Assembly: GCA_963851385.1 (NCBI GenBank)
Contig: CAWKPE010000016.1
Location: 1-64,000 of the forward strand
Direction: 5' to 3'
DNA: 64,000 bases
Source of the DNA: CAWEFA01 sp963851385
GTDB lineage: Bacteria; Bacteroidota; Bacteroidia; Bacteroidales; DTGW01
The notes beneath the pieces are model-generated. The model saw nothing but the letters and a program-made list of their open reading frames with translations. It ran no database searches and was not told where the DNA came from. A program made the translations under genes and the position numbers. Below are positions 48,601-56,418 of this stretch, piece after piece; position 1 is the stretch's first letter, and every line of letters begins with the position of its first letter.

Positions 48601-48701
48601 TTTCTTGAATCAATTGCAGATTTTTGTGCCGAAATATTACAGAAAAAGTAAAATGCACATGATGTCAATAGTAAAATATATTTATTCAAAATCGTGTGCA
48701 T
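45615..48701 (-). CDS. Large tetratricopeptide-repeat envelope protein (1028 residues)
   Basis: A signal peptide (LLLTSCAFYFFCNISAQ) is followed by an almost unbroken series of TPR-like helix pairs, for example EDDQAEYYFKMGYSYFMQ, QAGYCYYIQGKYDKASEFFE, YWSGEANYRLKDIDAALSNY and YYIGDCSFKAGEAEEALKSY. The last 60 residues are charged (KKDQIESKIKLDNAEKEIQT). TPR arrays bind other proteins, so it is probably a periplasmic scaffold. It is the first gene of a coupled pair with the outer-membrane barrel at 43930, which suggests the two form a complex. I assign no specific function. Confidence 0.85.
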   Translation of the reverse strand: MHTILNKYILLLTSCAFYFFCNISAQKSAIDSRNDEAYRSALELFDKEKYAVAQKFFLEVTNNPKFENTILKSNAEYYALICAIELQNEDAEVLGTRFIARNPESIHINEAQFRLGKFEYGKKRYRLALGYFTKVNKEELNEDDQAEYYFKMGYSYFMQDSIDKARKAFFEIKDIDTRYTSPAIYYYSHIAYKQKNYETAIEGFNKLKDDETFAPLVPYYMTQCFYYQEKYDELLAYAPNLIDSVVPTRVAEMARMIADAYYFKNKYKEAIPFYERYFEKGKEFLPTDYFQAGYCYYIQGKYDKASEFFEKSALDKTAVAQNSNYLLGDCYIKMKMKDRALMAFSAASKMDFDAKIKEDAAFNYAVLSYEISNSPFNSSIKALNDYITKYPNSRRNDEACHYLVTACLNTHNYQDAISYLDKLKIKDKNAKKAYQRAAFFRGLELFNNLQFEAALKLFEISLKYADSDPLIAARTYYWSGEANYRLKDIDAALSNYNLFMASGVSMKCQEYNMIFYDMGYCQFNNKDYFSAIDWFTKYIDNSKGKKDKLIADAYNRMGDCKFIDSKYADAITFYTKSIEIGLSDKDYAIYQKAFTLGLLNDHKKKISLLNQLITSMPESNYDDDALYEIGLSEVALQKPDDAKKYFNKLLTDYPSGSLAKKALLQLGLIDYNSGDNIAALEKYKKVVSNYPETQESHDALGGIKNIYVELNEVDNYIKYTETLGTATNVSVSEKDSLLYYAGENVYLSGDCKKAKENFKKYIEKFPEGNFILNAWYYIGDCSFKAGEAEEALKSYNYVIKKPNNNFREPALANAAQLNMNKKDYATALADYRILDSIAEIEQNIIDARVGQMKAQYMMSNFEACAEASQKVLSTSGIPQEIERLAHFYLAKSYLALKQQDKALEQFSKLSADVKNTEGAEAKYRISEIYFNQGKQDKAEKEIFNFIELNTPHQFWIAKAYILLADIYHNKKDDFQATNTLKSIIDNYDNKDDGIIKEASLKKDQIESKIKLDNAEKEIQTEEPDIYSK

Positions 48702-48833
48702 ACCTAATTTGCGCTAGATTTGAACCGTTCAAAACTTATCTAATTAATAACGAGTTAAAGTTAGAATTATTGAGTGAAAGGTTTTTCGAATTTCTACCAT
48801 TTTAATTAACAGTAAATTGTTAATAAAAGAGAT

Positions 48834-48860
48834 GCCCCCTTAATCCCCCAAAGGGGGAAA
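48834..48860. repeat. G/C-rich intergenic patch CCCCTTAATCCCCCAAAGGGGG
   Basis: GCCCCCTTAATCCCCCAAAG then GGGGAAA in otherwise AT-rich DNA. The CCCCC/GGGGG parts can pair. It resembles the loops of the fold-back element at 36729 (CCCTTTAGGGATTAAGGGT on the other strand) and the patch at 21611. Confidence 0.5.
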
Positions 48861-48861
48861 T

Positions 48862-48913
48862 GATTTTAGAACAAGGAGTGTAGATATTTGAATTTGGAAG
48901 TTAAATACATAAA
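48862..48913. repeat. Dispersed intergenic repeat, AGAACAAGGAATG type (copy 2)
   Basis: Begins GATTTTAGAACAAGGAGTGT and continues ATTTGAATTTGGAAGTTAAA. Aligns with the copy at 21451-21502. Here it follows directly after the G/C patch, while copy 1 precedes one. Confidence 0.6.
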
Positions 48914-48947
48914 ATCAAAAATTAAAAATTTAAAATCACAAATCTTC

Positions 48948-49658
48948 TTAGCTCATTGGCACATCAATAAGAAGTATTTCAGAGAATCCGGGAAAATTAG
49001 CATCAACAATACTTGTACTGCTGATTTCTGCAGCGTCACGGCCTTGCAGGATTTTGCCTCCTATTTCCACAGTACCACTGATTACAAAAAGAAACAGACC
49101 ATTTCCTTCCTTTTTCAAATTGTATGAACTGGTAATGCCGGCATCAAACCTGCCGATGGAGATGAATGCATCCTGGTAAATAAAAAGTGCATTTTCATAA
49201 CCTTCAGGCGCTACAAGCAATTGAAAAGTATTCATTTTTTGCGATGGGTCAAAAGCTTTTTGATCGTACCTGGGAACAACATTTTTCTTATTTGGCATTA
49301 TCCATATTTGAAAAAGATTGACTTTTTCACTTTTCGAAGGATTAAACTCGCTATGCATAATTCCAGTACCTGCGGACATTACCTGTACTTCTCCCGAATG
49401 AATTACCGAACCGTTGCCCATACTGTCACGATGCTCAAGACTGCCGGATAAAGGAATGGTTATTATTTCCATATTGTTATGAGGGTGCATACCGAATCCT
49501 TTATCAGGTTCTATAATGTCATCATTTAAAACCCTTAGTGTGCCAAAACCCATGCGTTCCGGATTATAATATTCGGCAAAACTATATGTGAAACGACTGT
49601 GCAGCCAACCATGCTCTGCTTTCCCTCGTGATGAAGAAGGAAATATGTTTGTTGTCAT
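48948..49658 (-). CDS. Pirin-family bicupin protein
   Basis: A 236-residue two-cupin protein. The metal ligands of the N-terminal cupin are His58, His60, His102 and Glu104 in GMHPHNNMEI and GIMHSEFNP. The opening FPSSSRGKAEHGWLHSRFTYSF is the usual pirin start. Bacterial pirins of the YhhW group can oxidise quercetin in vitro, but their cellular role is unclear. The gene is single. The spacer beyond its 3' end holds a G/C patch and a dispersed repeat. Confidence 0.92.
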   Translation of the reverse strand: MTTNIFPSSSRGKAEHGWLHSRFTYSFAEYYNPERMGFGTLRVLNDDIIEPDKGFGMHPHNNMEIITIPLSGSLEHRDSMGNGSVIHSGEVQVMSAGTGIMHSEFNPSKSEKVNLFQIWIMPNKKNVVPRYDQKAFDPSQKMNTFQLLVAPEGYENALFIYQDAFISIGRFDAGITSSYNLKKEGNGLFLFVISGTVEIGGKILQGRDAAEISSTSIVDANFPGFSEILLIDVPMS

Positions 49659-49853
49659 TTTGTGATTTTAAAAATAGGAACAAACTGGATTGTAAAAAGT
49701 TGATACAATCAAAAAAAATCATTAAACATTGATAATGAAAAATTTTCTTTATAATTTGGTTAAAATAATTCTCGATTTTTTATTGCAATAATATCTTATT
49801 AACAACATTTGATTTTTAATAGCATTTTGCGCTTACAATTGAAGAAAGATATC

Positions 49854-50744
49854 ATGAAACATCTCTTATCATATATTGCAGTAATTATATGTTCTAGTAT
49901 AAATGCCCAAACCTTGGATTTTAAAGTTGACTGCGGAAATGATACTATCTTTTGCAGATCACTTTATGCAGATACATTACATTTAGGGTCGCAAGTTAAA
50001 TTGACCAATGGTGTGGCACCATTTGCATATAAATGGAGTTGTAAAAGATATAAAATTGATAATATTTTAAATTTAACTGCCAAAGATTTTTTAAACGATA
50101 CAACATTGTTAAATCCTTATTTTAAAAGTTATCCAATAGGTAGCGACTGTTTATATTTCTATTTGACGGTTGAAGATTCAAGCGGCAAACAGGCGAATGA
50201 TAGTATTACTGTTCGGTTTTCACAATTTAGTTATCTTGAAGGATATCTTCAAATTGAGTTAAATATAGGAGATAGTGTTGAATTTCTATGTGGTTCTGTT
50301 GGAGGAGGTATTCCTCCCTTAAAGTTATATTGGACTCCAATAACTGGATTATCTGATACGGCAGGAGTAAATATATGGTGCAAACCAGATAAATCTACTG
50401 ATTATGAAACTTATGTAATTGATTCCGTAGGTTGTAGAAGTAATCCTAACCTCATGTATAGCATAATAATAAAACCGACATTAATTAAAACTAATAACTT
50501 TGTACAATCAATAGATGCATATCAAAATGGCAATCGAATAGTTTTCAATAATCCTCAAAATCGTTTAGCTATAATAACACTATATACTCTTGATGGGAAG
50601 AAAATTTATGAATCTGAAACAAAAGGTTCAATTATTGAAATTGACAATTCTTTGTCTCAAAATGGTATTTACATTTATAATCTTAAAGTTCAAAATGAAT
50701 TTGTGTCAGGTAAGTATATAAATAATAAAGTTAAACATAAATGA
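49854..50744 (+). CDS. Secreted protein with Ig/PKD-like region and T9SS sorting domain
   Basis: A 296-residue protein with a signal peptide (MKHLLSYIAVIICSSINAQ); I chose ATG 49854 since the frame before it has no signal character. The body has Cys-containing PKD-like strands (VDCGNDTIFCRSLYADTLHL, NIGDSVEFLCGSVGGGIPPL, SVGCRSNP). The last 75 residues (NRIVFNNPQNRLAIITLYTL, DGKKIYESETKG, NGIYIYNLKVQNEFVSGKYI) match the type A C-terminal domain that directs proteins to the type IX secretion system. It is therefore probably exported to the surface or medium. It is not part of an operon and the function is unknown. Confidence 0.8.
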   Translation: MKHLLSYIAVIICSSINAQTLDFKVDCGNDTIFCRSLYADTLHLGSQVKLTNGVAPFAYKWSCKRYKIDNILNLTAKDFLNDTTLLNPYFKSYPIGSDCLYFYLTVEDSSGKQANDSITVRFSQFSYLEGYLQIELNIGDSVEFLCGSVGGGIPPLKLYWTPITGLSDTAGVNIWCKPDKSTDYETYVIDSVGCRSNPNLMYSIIIKPTLIKTNNFVQSIDAYQNGNRIVFNNPQNRLAIITLYTLDGKKIYESETKGSIIEIDNSLSQNGIYIYNLKVQNEFVSGKYINNKVKHK

Positions 50745-50837
50745 AAATAGATGTATTTATAGGATAGATGCAAAATACTTTGAATAATTTAATAATACTT
50801 TCTGTAAACAACTTTTTTAGTCAATGACTATTTAGGT

Positions 50838-53324
50838 TTATTTTCCAAACCTAACCACCGTAATTCCTGCTCCGCCAAATTCAACTTGTTCGTCTTCGAA
50901 ATGTTTTACATAATCAACAGTTTTCAGATATTTACGGATAAGTTCACGGAGTGCACCGGTACCTCTGCCATGAAGAATTCTCACTTCTGAAGCGTTTACC
51001 ATAATGGCTTCATCAATGTATTCGGCAATTTTCCGAAGCGCTTCATCAGCGCGCATACCACGTATATCTATTTGCTGCTTGAAATTTAATTTTCTTTCTG
51101 AAGTACTAACGTTCTCTGATTTTAAAGATTGCGGCATTTGCTTCTGTAGTTTCCTGAATTCATTATTAGATATTTTCTCCAGCCTGTTTTCATGAAGTGT
51201 TGTAATCATGCTTCCAAATGAAACCATTATACTTTTATTGTTTACATCCAAAACTTCGCCTACCGCATCCTGGCCAAAAAGTTTTACCTTATCACCGGTT
51301 CTAATTTTATGTTCATCAGATGCAATTAAAGATTTCTTAAGTTGATCTGCATCTTTTTGCGGTTGTTTTTTATTCTTACGTTCTTCACGGCTTCGCAATT
51401 GCCCAATTTTCCTGGTTATTCGTTCATCTTCTAATGTATCGGAATGATTAACTTTTTCTTTAAATTCATTCAGTTTTTTTCGGGCTTGTTTGGTTTTTTC
51501 TTTTTCAGCCTGGCTTTCTTTAATATCTTTAATAGTATTTTCAATTTGTTTATTAACTCCTTCAAGCATCTGTTGCGCTTCGGTCTTGGCTTTCTGCAGG
51601 ATTTCTTTTCGCATCCGGCTTATTTCTTCAAGTTCTGATGAATATTTTTCCAGTACTTCATCCAGTCGCTTTCCGGAATCTTTAATCTGGCTGCGTTTTT
51701 GTTGCCAGTAATGTTTGTCACGTATTATTTCTCTCAGGTTTCGATCATAGTCAATATGCTCTGCACCGACTTTTTTAGTCGCAGCCTGTAAGATTGCTTC
51801 CGAAAGACCTATTTTACGTGCTATTTCAAATGCAAAAGAACTGCCTGGTTCACCTATTTCAAGCTGAAACAAAGGTTGCATATGCTGGATATCAAAAAGC
51901 ATTGCGCCATTGATTATGCCATTAGCCGAAGATGCAAAATGTTTCAGGTTAGTATAATGTGTTGTAACAACTCCATAAGCTTTAAGCCTGTTAAGTTCCT
52001 CTAATATACTTTCGGCAATAGCTCCGCCAAGCATTGGTTCAGTGCCGGTGCCAAATTCATCTATCAGGAATAGGGTTTTATTATCTGCATTTTTGACAAA
52101 TAATTTCATACTCATCAAATGAGAACTATAAGTACTGAGGTCGTTTTCAATAGATTGCTCATCGCCAATATCCAAAAAAATATTTTGAAAAATTCCTGTC
52201 TCGGAAGTTCCCTTTAAAGGAATAAGCATTCCGCACTGTAGCATATATTGTATCAGGCCTACGGTTTGCAGACAAACAGATTTTCCTCCGGCATTGGGTC
52301 CCGAGATTACCAAAATTCGTTGCTGGCTGTGGAGTTTAATGTTTAGCGGAACTACTTGTTTTTGTTCCTCTTTAAAATGCAGGTAGAGTAATGGATGTAT
52401 AGCGTTGAACCATTCAAGAGTTTGGGAATTATTTATTGGTGGCTGTACAGCATTTATCTCAATTGCAAATAATGCCTTGGCTCTTAAAAAATCGATCTCT
52501 CCTAAAAAGTCATAAGCAAGCAACAGGTCTTCGATATAAGGTCGGATATCATCAGCAAAAGAGGTGAGTATTTTTACAATCTCTCGCCTTTCGGCGTATT
52601 CAAGTTCTTTGAGATCATTGTTGAGTTCAACAACTTCGGCAGGTTCAACAAAAGACGTTTTACCTGTCGCCGATTCGTCATGTATAAATCCTTTTATTCG
52701 GCGTTTATATAAAGAATTTACAGGTATAACCAGGCGGCCTTCGCGAATAGCAAGAGAAGCATCTTCGCTGGCCCATCCTTCTGACTGAGCCTGCTTCATA
52801 ATGCGCTGCATATTCTTTGAGACTTCTGACTCTTTTGTTTTTATTTCACGTCTTATTGTTGCCAATTGTGAAGATGCTGTATCTTTTATTTTCCCGTTAT
52901 TTGTTAAAATAGAATCAATTTTATTATTTATAAAAGGATACAAACGCAGATTACGTGAAATTTCCCAAAGAGCAGGGTATTTTCCTTCACTATTTTTAAA
53001 AAAAGAATACAAAAATTTTAAAGTCTCAAGCGATCGTTTTAAGTTGAAAAGTTCTTCCACTTCCGGGAAAGTGCCGACAATCTTCAAATGTTTAAGCAAT
53101 GAAGTGAGATCATAATAATAACTTACTGGAAAATCATCTTCAGTAAGACAAATGGTTTTTAATTCTTCAGTGAGCTTCAACTGCTGCGAAATAAAATTAA
53201 AGTCTCCCGAAAAAGCTATTTCATCCACCTTTTGAATACCAAGAGGTGAAAGACATAAATTTTTTAACAGGTTTCTTATTTTATCAAAACCAGTCTTTTG
53301 TTCAAAATTTTCAGGATAAATCAT
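50838..53324 (-). CDS. mutS2: Endonuclease MutS2-type DNA repair/ribosome rescue protein
   Basis: An 828-residue protein with the MutS core and ATPase: Walker A SGPNAGGKSVCLQT near residue 335, Walker B FLIDEFGTGTEP, then AIAESILEELN. A long coiled coil (about 520-640) leads to a KOW-like patch and a C-terminal Smr domain (about 750-828) with IDIRGMRADEAL and RILHGRGTGALRE. MutS2 suppresses recombination or splits collided ribosomes. It lacks the MutS mismatch domain, as expected. A TAnnTTTG box lies 8 bases before the start. The gene is convergent with the T9SS cargo gene. Confidence 0.92.
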   Translation of the reverse strand: MIYPENFEQKTGFDKIRNLLKNLCLSPLGIQKVDEIAFSGDFNFISQQLKLTEELKTICLTEDDFPVSYYYDLTSLLKHLKIVGTFPEVEELFNLKRSLETLKFLYSFFKNSEGKYPALWEISRNLRLYPFINNKIDSILTNNGKIKDTASSQLATIRREIKTKESEVSKNMQRIMKQAQSEGWASEDASLAIREGRLVIPVNSLYKRRIKGFIHDESATGKTSFVEPAEVVELNNDLKELEYAERREIVKILTSFADDIRPYIEDLLLAYDFLGEIDFLRAKALFAIEINAVQPPINNSQTLEWFNAIHPLLYLHFKEEQKQVVPLNIKLHSQQRILVISGPNAGGKSVCLQTVGLIQYMLQCGMLIPLKGTSETGIFQNIFLDIGDEQSIENDLSTYSSHLMSMKLFVKNADNKTLFLIDEFGTGTEPMLGGAIAESILEELNRLKAYGVVTTHYTNLKHFASSANGIINGAMLFDIQHMQPLFQLEIGEPGSSFAFEIARKIGLSEAILQAATKKVGAEHIDYDRNLREIIRDKHYWQQKRSQIKDSGKRLDEVLEKYSSELEEISRMRKEILQKAKTEAQQMLEGVNKQIENTIKDIKESQAEKEKTKQARKKLNEFKEKVNHSDTLEDERITRKIGQLRSREERKNKKQPQKDADQLKKSLIASDEHKIRTGDKVKLFGQDAVGEVLDVNNKSIMVSFGSMITTLHENRLEKISNNEFRKLQKQMPQSLKSENVSTSERKLNFKQQIDIRGMRADEALRKIAEYIDEAIMVNASEVRILHGRGTGALRELIRKYLKTVDYVKHFEDEQVEFGGAGITVVRFGK

Positions 53325-53331
53325 TTGACTG

Positions 53332-53339
53332 CAAAGGTA
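53332..53339 (-). promoter_or_regulatory. Candidate -7 promoter element of mutS2
   Basis: Minus-strand TACCTTTG matches TAnnTTTG but is only 8 bases from the start codon, implying a nearly leaderless mRNA. No -33 TTTG is seen. Confidence 0.35.
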
Positions 53340-53543
53340 AATGAAAAAATATGTGATTATTTATAACTCAATTACGAGAATGCACATTCCTTGAAATGTA
53401 AAAATGAAATTGAATAGTAATGAAAACATTTCAAACAAAATGAAATTTTAATTATTGATTCTAAGAATGAAAAAAATTGAAATCAATGTTTCCTTGCAGA
53501 ATATCATATTATAAATTTGAAATCGCTAAATATCATTTATTTC

Positions 53544-53574
53544 TTTCTTTTTTAATGCTTTTAGCCTATATTTG
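53544..53574 (+). promoter_or_regulatory. Promoter of the Lys-rich secreted protein gene
   Basis: TTTC (53544-53547), 19 bases, then TATATTTG (53567-53574), a perfect -7 and a one-mismatch -33 element. Gives a leader of about 23 bases to ATG 53604. Confidence 0.6.
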
Positions 53575-53603
53575 ATATAATAGAATTCTTAAAACTTAAT
53601 ACT

Positions 53604-53915
53604 ATGAAAAAAATACTTATCTATCTTACAACCTTTATGTTTATGCTTAGCATTAGTCTTCCTTGTTTAATAGCACAGGATTCAACTGCTAAACAAAAAA
53701 CAGAAAAAAAGGAACCTGTAAAAAAGGAAATGAAAAAGGACACTGAAAAAAAAGGTGCAACTAAAAAAGAACTGAAAAAAAAACCTGAACAAAAAAAGAA
53801 AAAAACCGGAAAGAAAAAAACAACGAAAGGTAAAGAACCTGTGAAGGGCAAGGAAAAGAAGACTGAAACAGGCAATAAAAAAGAGACTAAGGCAGAAAAA
53901 GATACTGTTAAATAA
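53604..53915 (+). CDS. Small secreted lysine-rich protein
   Basis: A 103-residue protein with a signal peptide (MKKILIYLTTFMFMLSISLP to AQ, 25 residues). The remaining 78 residues contain 33 lysines, with Glu, Thr and Pro, no aromatic residue and only two hydrophobic ones, so it is disordered and strongly basic in a low-complexity pattern of repeating KKE/KKT/KG units. It could bind polyanions such as lipopolysaccharide, cell wall or DNA, which is inference. It has its own promoter and terminator, so it is likely a real gene and not a chance frame. Confidence 0.7.
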   Translation: MKKILIYLTTFMFMLSISLPCLIAQDSTAKQKTEKKEPVKKEMKKDTEKKGATKKELKKKPEQKKKKTGKKKTTKGKEPVKGKEKKTETGNKKETKAEKDTVK

Positions 53916-53940
53916 AATAGAAGTTTTAATAGGCATTTTG

Positions 53941-53972
53941 AAAAGAAACCCGAAAAATTCAGGGTTTCTTTT
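53941..53972. terminator. Bidirectional intrinsic terminator
   Basis: AAAAGAAACCC (53941-53951), loop, GGGTTTCTTTT (53962-53972) with a T run on the plus strand and an A run on the other side. It lies between the convergent Lys-rich gene and aminotransferase gene and can serve both. Confidence 0.85.
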
Positions 53973-53987
53973 TCATTTTATAGTTTG

Positions 53988-55178
53988 TTAAAAAGCTTCA
54001 AGAGCATTTTTCAATCTTTTTAATGCTTCTACTAATTTATCATCACTTGTTGCATAAGAAATTCTGATACATTTATCATGACCAAATGCCGAACCTGGAA
54101 CAGTTGCAATAAAAGCTTTGTCTAATAAGTATAAACTCATGTCATCAGAATTTTTAATAGTTGATCCATTAACTGTTTTTCCAAAAAATGAACTTATATC
54201 AGGAAAAACATAAAATGCGCCATCAGGTTTATTGCATTTGATACCTTTAATTTGTTGAAGGGTACTATATACAAGGTCTCTGCGTTTCTCGAATGCAGCA
54301 CGGAATTTTTCAGTAACAGATGGCTCTGAGTTTAAAGCAGTAATTGCAGCACGCTGTGCAATTGAAGAAGCTCCGGTAGTCATCTGGCTCTGAAGTTTAT
54401 TACATGCTTTGGTAATCCAGATTGCAGCTGCCATGTACCCAATACGGTAACCTGTCATTGCATATGCTTTTGAAACACCATTTATAAGAATTACCCGGTC
54501 CTTAATTTCGGGAAATTGTGCTATACTCTCATGTCCGCCTATGAAATTAATATGTTCATAAATTTCATCTGTAATAATAAAAATATCCGGATGCTTAATC
54601 AAAACATCAACAAGCGCTTTTAATTCTGATTTTGAATAAACACTTCCGGTTGGGTTTGAAGGAGAACAAAGCAGCAGGGCTTTAGTCCTTTTTGTAATTG
54701 CTTTCTTCAACTGGTCAGCAGTGATTTTATAATCCTGCTCTAAAGTAGTTTCTATTATAACATTTGTTCCTTCTGCAAGTTTTACCAGTTCTGCATAACT
54801 TACCCAATAAGGTGCCGGAATTATTACTTCATCACCTTTATCAACCAATGTTAGCATTACGTTTGCAATGCTATGCTTTGCACCATTTGAAACGACTATC
54901 TGATTGGGTGCATAATCCAGATTATTTTCGCGTTTAAGTTTTTTTGAAACAGCTTCGAGCAAATCTGGATAACCTACTACCGGGGAATAAAAAGAATAAT
55001 TATCATCAACAGCTTTTTTTGCCGCAGTTTTAATATGATCGGGTGTAAAAAAATCAGGTTCACCCACAGTAAGATTGATTATATCAATTCCTTTTGCCTG
55101 TAGTTCTTTGGTTTTTTGATTCATCGCTACCGTTTGCGATTCTGATAAAGCTGCTAATCTTTTTGATACTTGTTCCAT
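53988..55178 (-). CDS. Pyridoxal-phosphate aminotransferase, aspartate aminotransferase type (class I)
   Basis: A 396-residue PLP enzyme of the AspC/AAT-I family. N-terminal DIINLTVGEPDFFTP, cofactor contacts NPTGSVYS and FIITDEIYEHI, the Schiff-base Lys near residue 235 in NGVSKAYAMTGYRIGY, and Arg near the C-terminus (CIRISYATSDDKL) that binds the alpha-carboxylate. The family exchanges amino groups between aspartate (or aromatic amino acids) and 2-oxoglutarate. The Bacteroidota form is close to archaeal/Thermus-type AspC. Convergent with the Lys-rich gene and sharing its terminator. Confidence 0.9.
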   Translation of the reverse strand: MEQVSKRLAALSESQTVAMNQKTKELQAKGIDIINLTVGEPDFFTPDHIKTAAKKAVDDNYSFYSPVVGYPDLLEAVSKKLKRENNLDYAPNQIVVSNGAKHSIANVMLTLVDKGDEVIIPAPYWVSYAELVKLAEGTNVIIETTLEQDYKITADQLKKAITKRTKALLLCSPSNPTGSVYSKSELKALVDVLIKHPDIFIITDEIYEHINFIGGHESIAQFPEIKDRVILINGVSKAYAMTGYRIGYMAAAIWITKACNKLQSQMTTGASSIAQRAAITALNSEPSVTEKFRAAFEKRRDLVYSTLQQIKGIKCNKPDGAFYVFPDISSFFGKTVNGSTIKNSDDMSLYLLDKAFIATVPGSAFGHDKCIRISYATSDDKLVEALKRLKNALEAF

Positions 55179-55276
55179 ATAAATTAAGGTTATATATTAT
55201 ATTCAATACCACAAAATTAAAGTTTTATCTGCTATTTTATTTAATATTGTAATATGAAATTAAAAAATAAAAAGAA

Positions 55277-55798
55277 ATGGAAACATTTTTTGAAATTTTG
55301 AAATATATAATTCCGGCATTAACTGTTTTAATTACTACATGGTTTTTAGTCAGTTCATTTTTAAAAAGTGCACAAAAGCAGAGGAATACGGAATTTTTAA
55401 TGAAAAATCATGAAATTATTGTTCCACTGAGATTACAGGCGTACGAAAGAATTACACTTTTCCTGGAAAGAATTTCAATTGAATCATTGCTAATGCGACT
55501 TAATCAACCAGGCATGAAAAGCATGCAACTACATACAGAATTACTTACTGCTATTCGAAGTGAATACGAGCACAATCTTTCGCAGCAGGTATATATGTCG
55601 GCGAAAGCATGGGAGATTGTAAAGAATGCCCGTGCACAAATGATAAAAATAATAAATACTGCTGCTGAAAAAACTGACCCTTCATTACCTGCGTTAGAAC
55701 TCAATAGAAAAATTCTCGAAAATATCAGCGATTACTCCAAATCACCAACACAGGTAGCAATTGATTTCCTTAAAGATGAAATTCGGGAGTTGTTTTAA
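55277..55798 (+). CDS. Small membrane-anchored protein of the DUF7935 type
   Basis: A 173-residue protein with one N-terminal transmembrane helix (about 8-30, ILKYIIPALTVLITTWFLVS) followed by a long, helical cytoplasmic domain (IIVPLRLQAYERITLFLERI, SEYEHNLSQQVYMSAKAWEI). I recall this combination as a conserved Bacteroidota family without known function, now DUF7935. It starts an apparent two-gene run with the YcxB-like gene. Confidence 0.65.
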   Translation: METFFEILKYIIPALTVLITTWFLVSSFLKSAQKQRNTEFLMKNHEIIVPLRLQAYERITLFLERISIESLLMRLNQPGMKSMQLHTELLTAIRSEYEHNLSQQVYMSAKAWEIVKNARAQMIKIINTAAEKTDPSLPALELNRKILENISDYSKSPTQVAIDFLKDEIRELF

Positions 55799-55840
55799 TT
55801 TTTTAAATGATTTAAGAACAAAATATTAACACATAATTAT

Positions 55841-56347
55841 ATGACCATTGAAACTAAACTTGATTTCAAAAAGTATCTAGGTTTAATATATATTTTAACG
55901 TACAGAAAACCAATGGTGATTATTTTAACTATTTCAGGATGGATGGCATTAATTGGATCAATATTTTATATTTCTAAATTTAAAGTTCCAGCGGATATAC
56001 TTCCTTATTCGTATTTAGCAGTAGGATTATTTATAGTTGTCATAATTCCAGTACTGATTTATTGGAAAACTAAAAGAAATTTTTATTCGCATAGCATGCT
56101 TCAGGAAAAAATAGTTTATGAATTTTCAGATCAAAAAATCAAAATACTTGGGGAATCATTTAGTTCTGAGATGGATTGGACAAAAATATATATGATTCTG
56201 GAGTTGAAGAATTGGATTTTAATATATCACAGCAGAGTGATTGCAAACGTCATACCAAAAGAATCGTTTGGAACAAAATTCGATGAATTCAGGACTTTAA
56301 TTATTTTGAAAAACATAAGAATTAAACCGAGGAAAATGATAGGTTGA
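55841..56347 (+). CDS. YcxB-like small membrane protein
   Basis: A 168-residue protein with two transmembrane helices (about 25-45 and 53-75) and a C-terminal soluble domain with IKILGESFSSEMDWTKIYMI and the SFGTKFDEFRTLI ending. This pattern matches the YcxB-like family (PF14317), for which no function is known. It lies 42 bases after the DUF7935-type gene and is followed by a strong palindrome before the convergent htpG. Confidence 0.75.
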   Translation: MTIETKLDFKKYLGLIYILTYRKPMVIILTISGWMALIGSIFYISKFKVPADILPYSYLAVGLFIVVIIPVLIYWKTKRNFYSHSMLQEKIVYEFSDQKIKILGESFSSEMDWTKIYMILELKNWILIYHSRVIANVIPKESFGTKFDEFRTLIILKNIRIKPRKMIG

Positions 56348-56361
56348 TAAGCATTTTAAAT

Positions 56362-56394
56362 AACCTTCTAGCGGTTTCAAACCGCTTGAAGGTT
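56362..56394. repeat. 33-bp near-perfect palindrome between convergent genes
   Basis: AACCTTCTAGCGGTTT (56362-56377) and AAACCGCTTGAAGGTT (56379-56394) pair at 15 of 16 positions around one base. There is no T run. It may serve as a two-way transcription stop between the YcxB-like gene and htpG, or it may be a REP-like element. Confidence 0.6.
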
Positions 56395-56418
56395 GGAGCG
56401 CCTGAATAGCATTAATAC

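Noticed and set aside
53621..53936. Two Phe/Ser-rich minus-strand frames opposite the Lys-rich gene
   Set aside because: They are the complement of AAA/AAG-rich codons; the plus-strand gene has a signal peptide, promoter and terminator.
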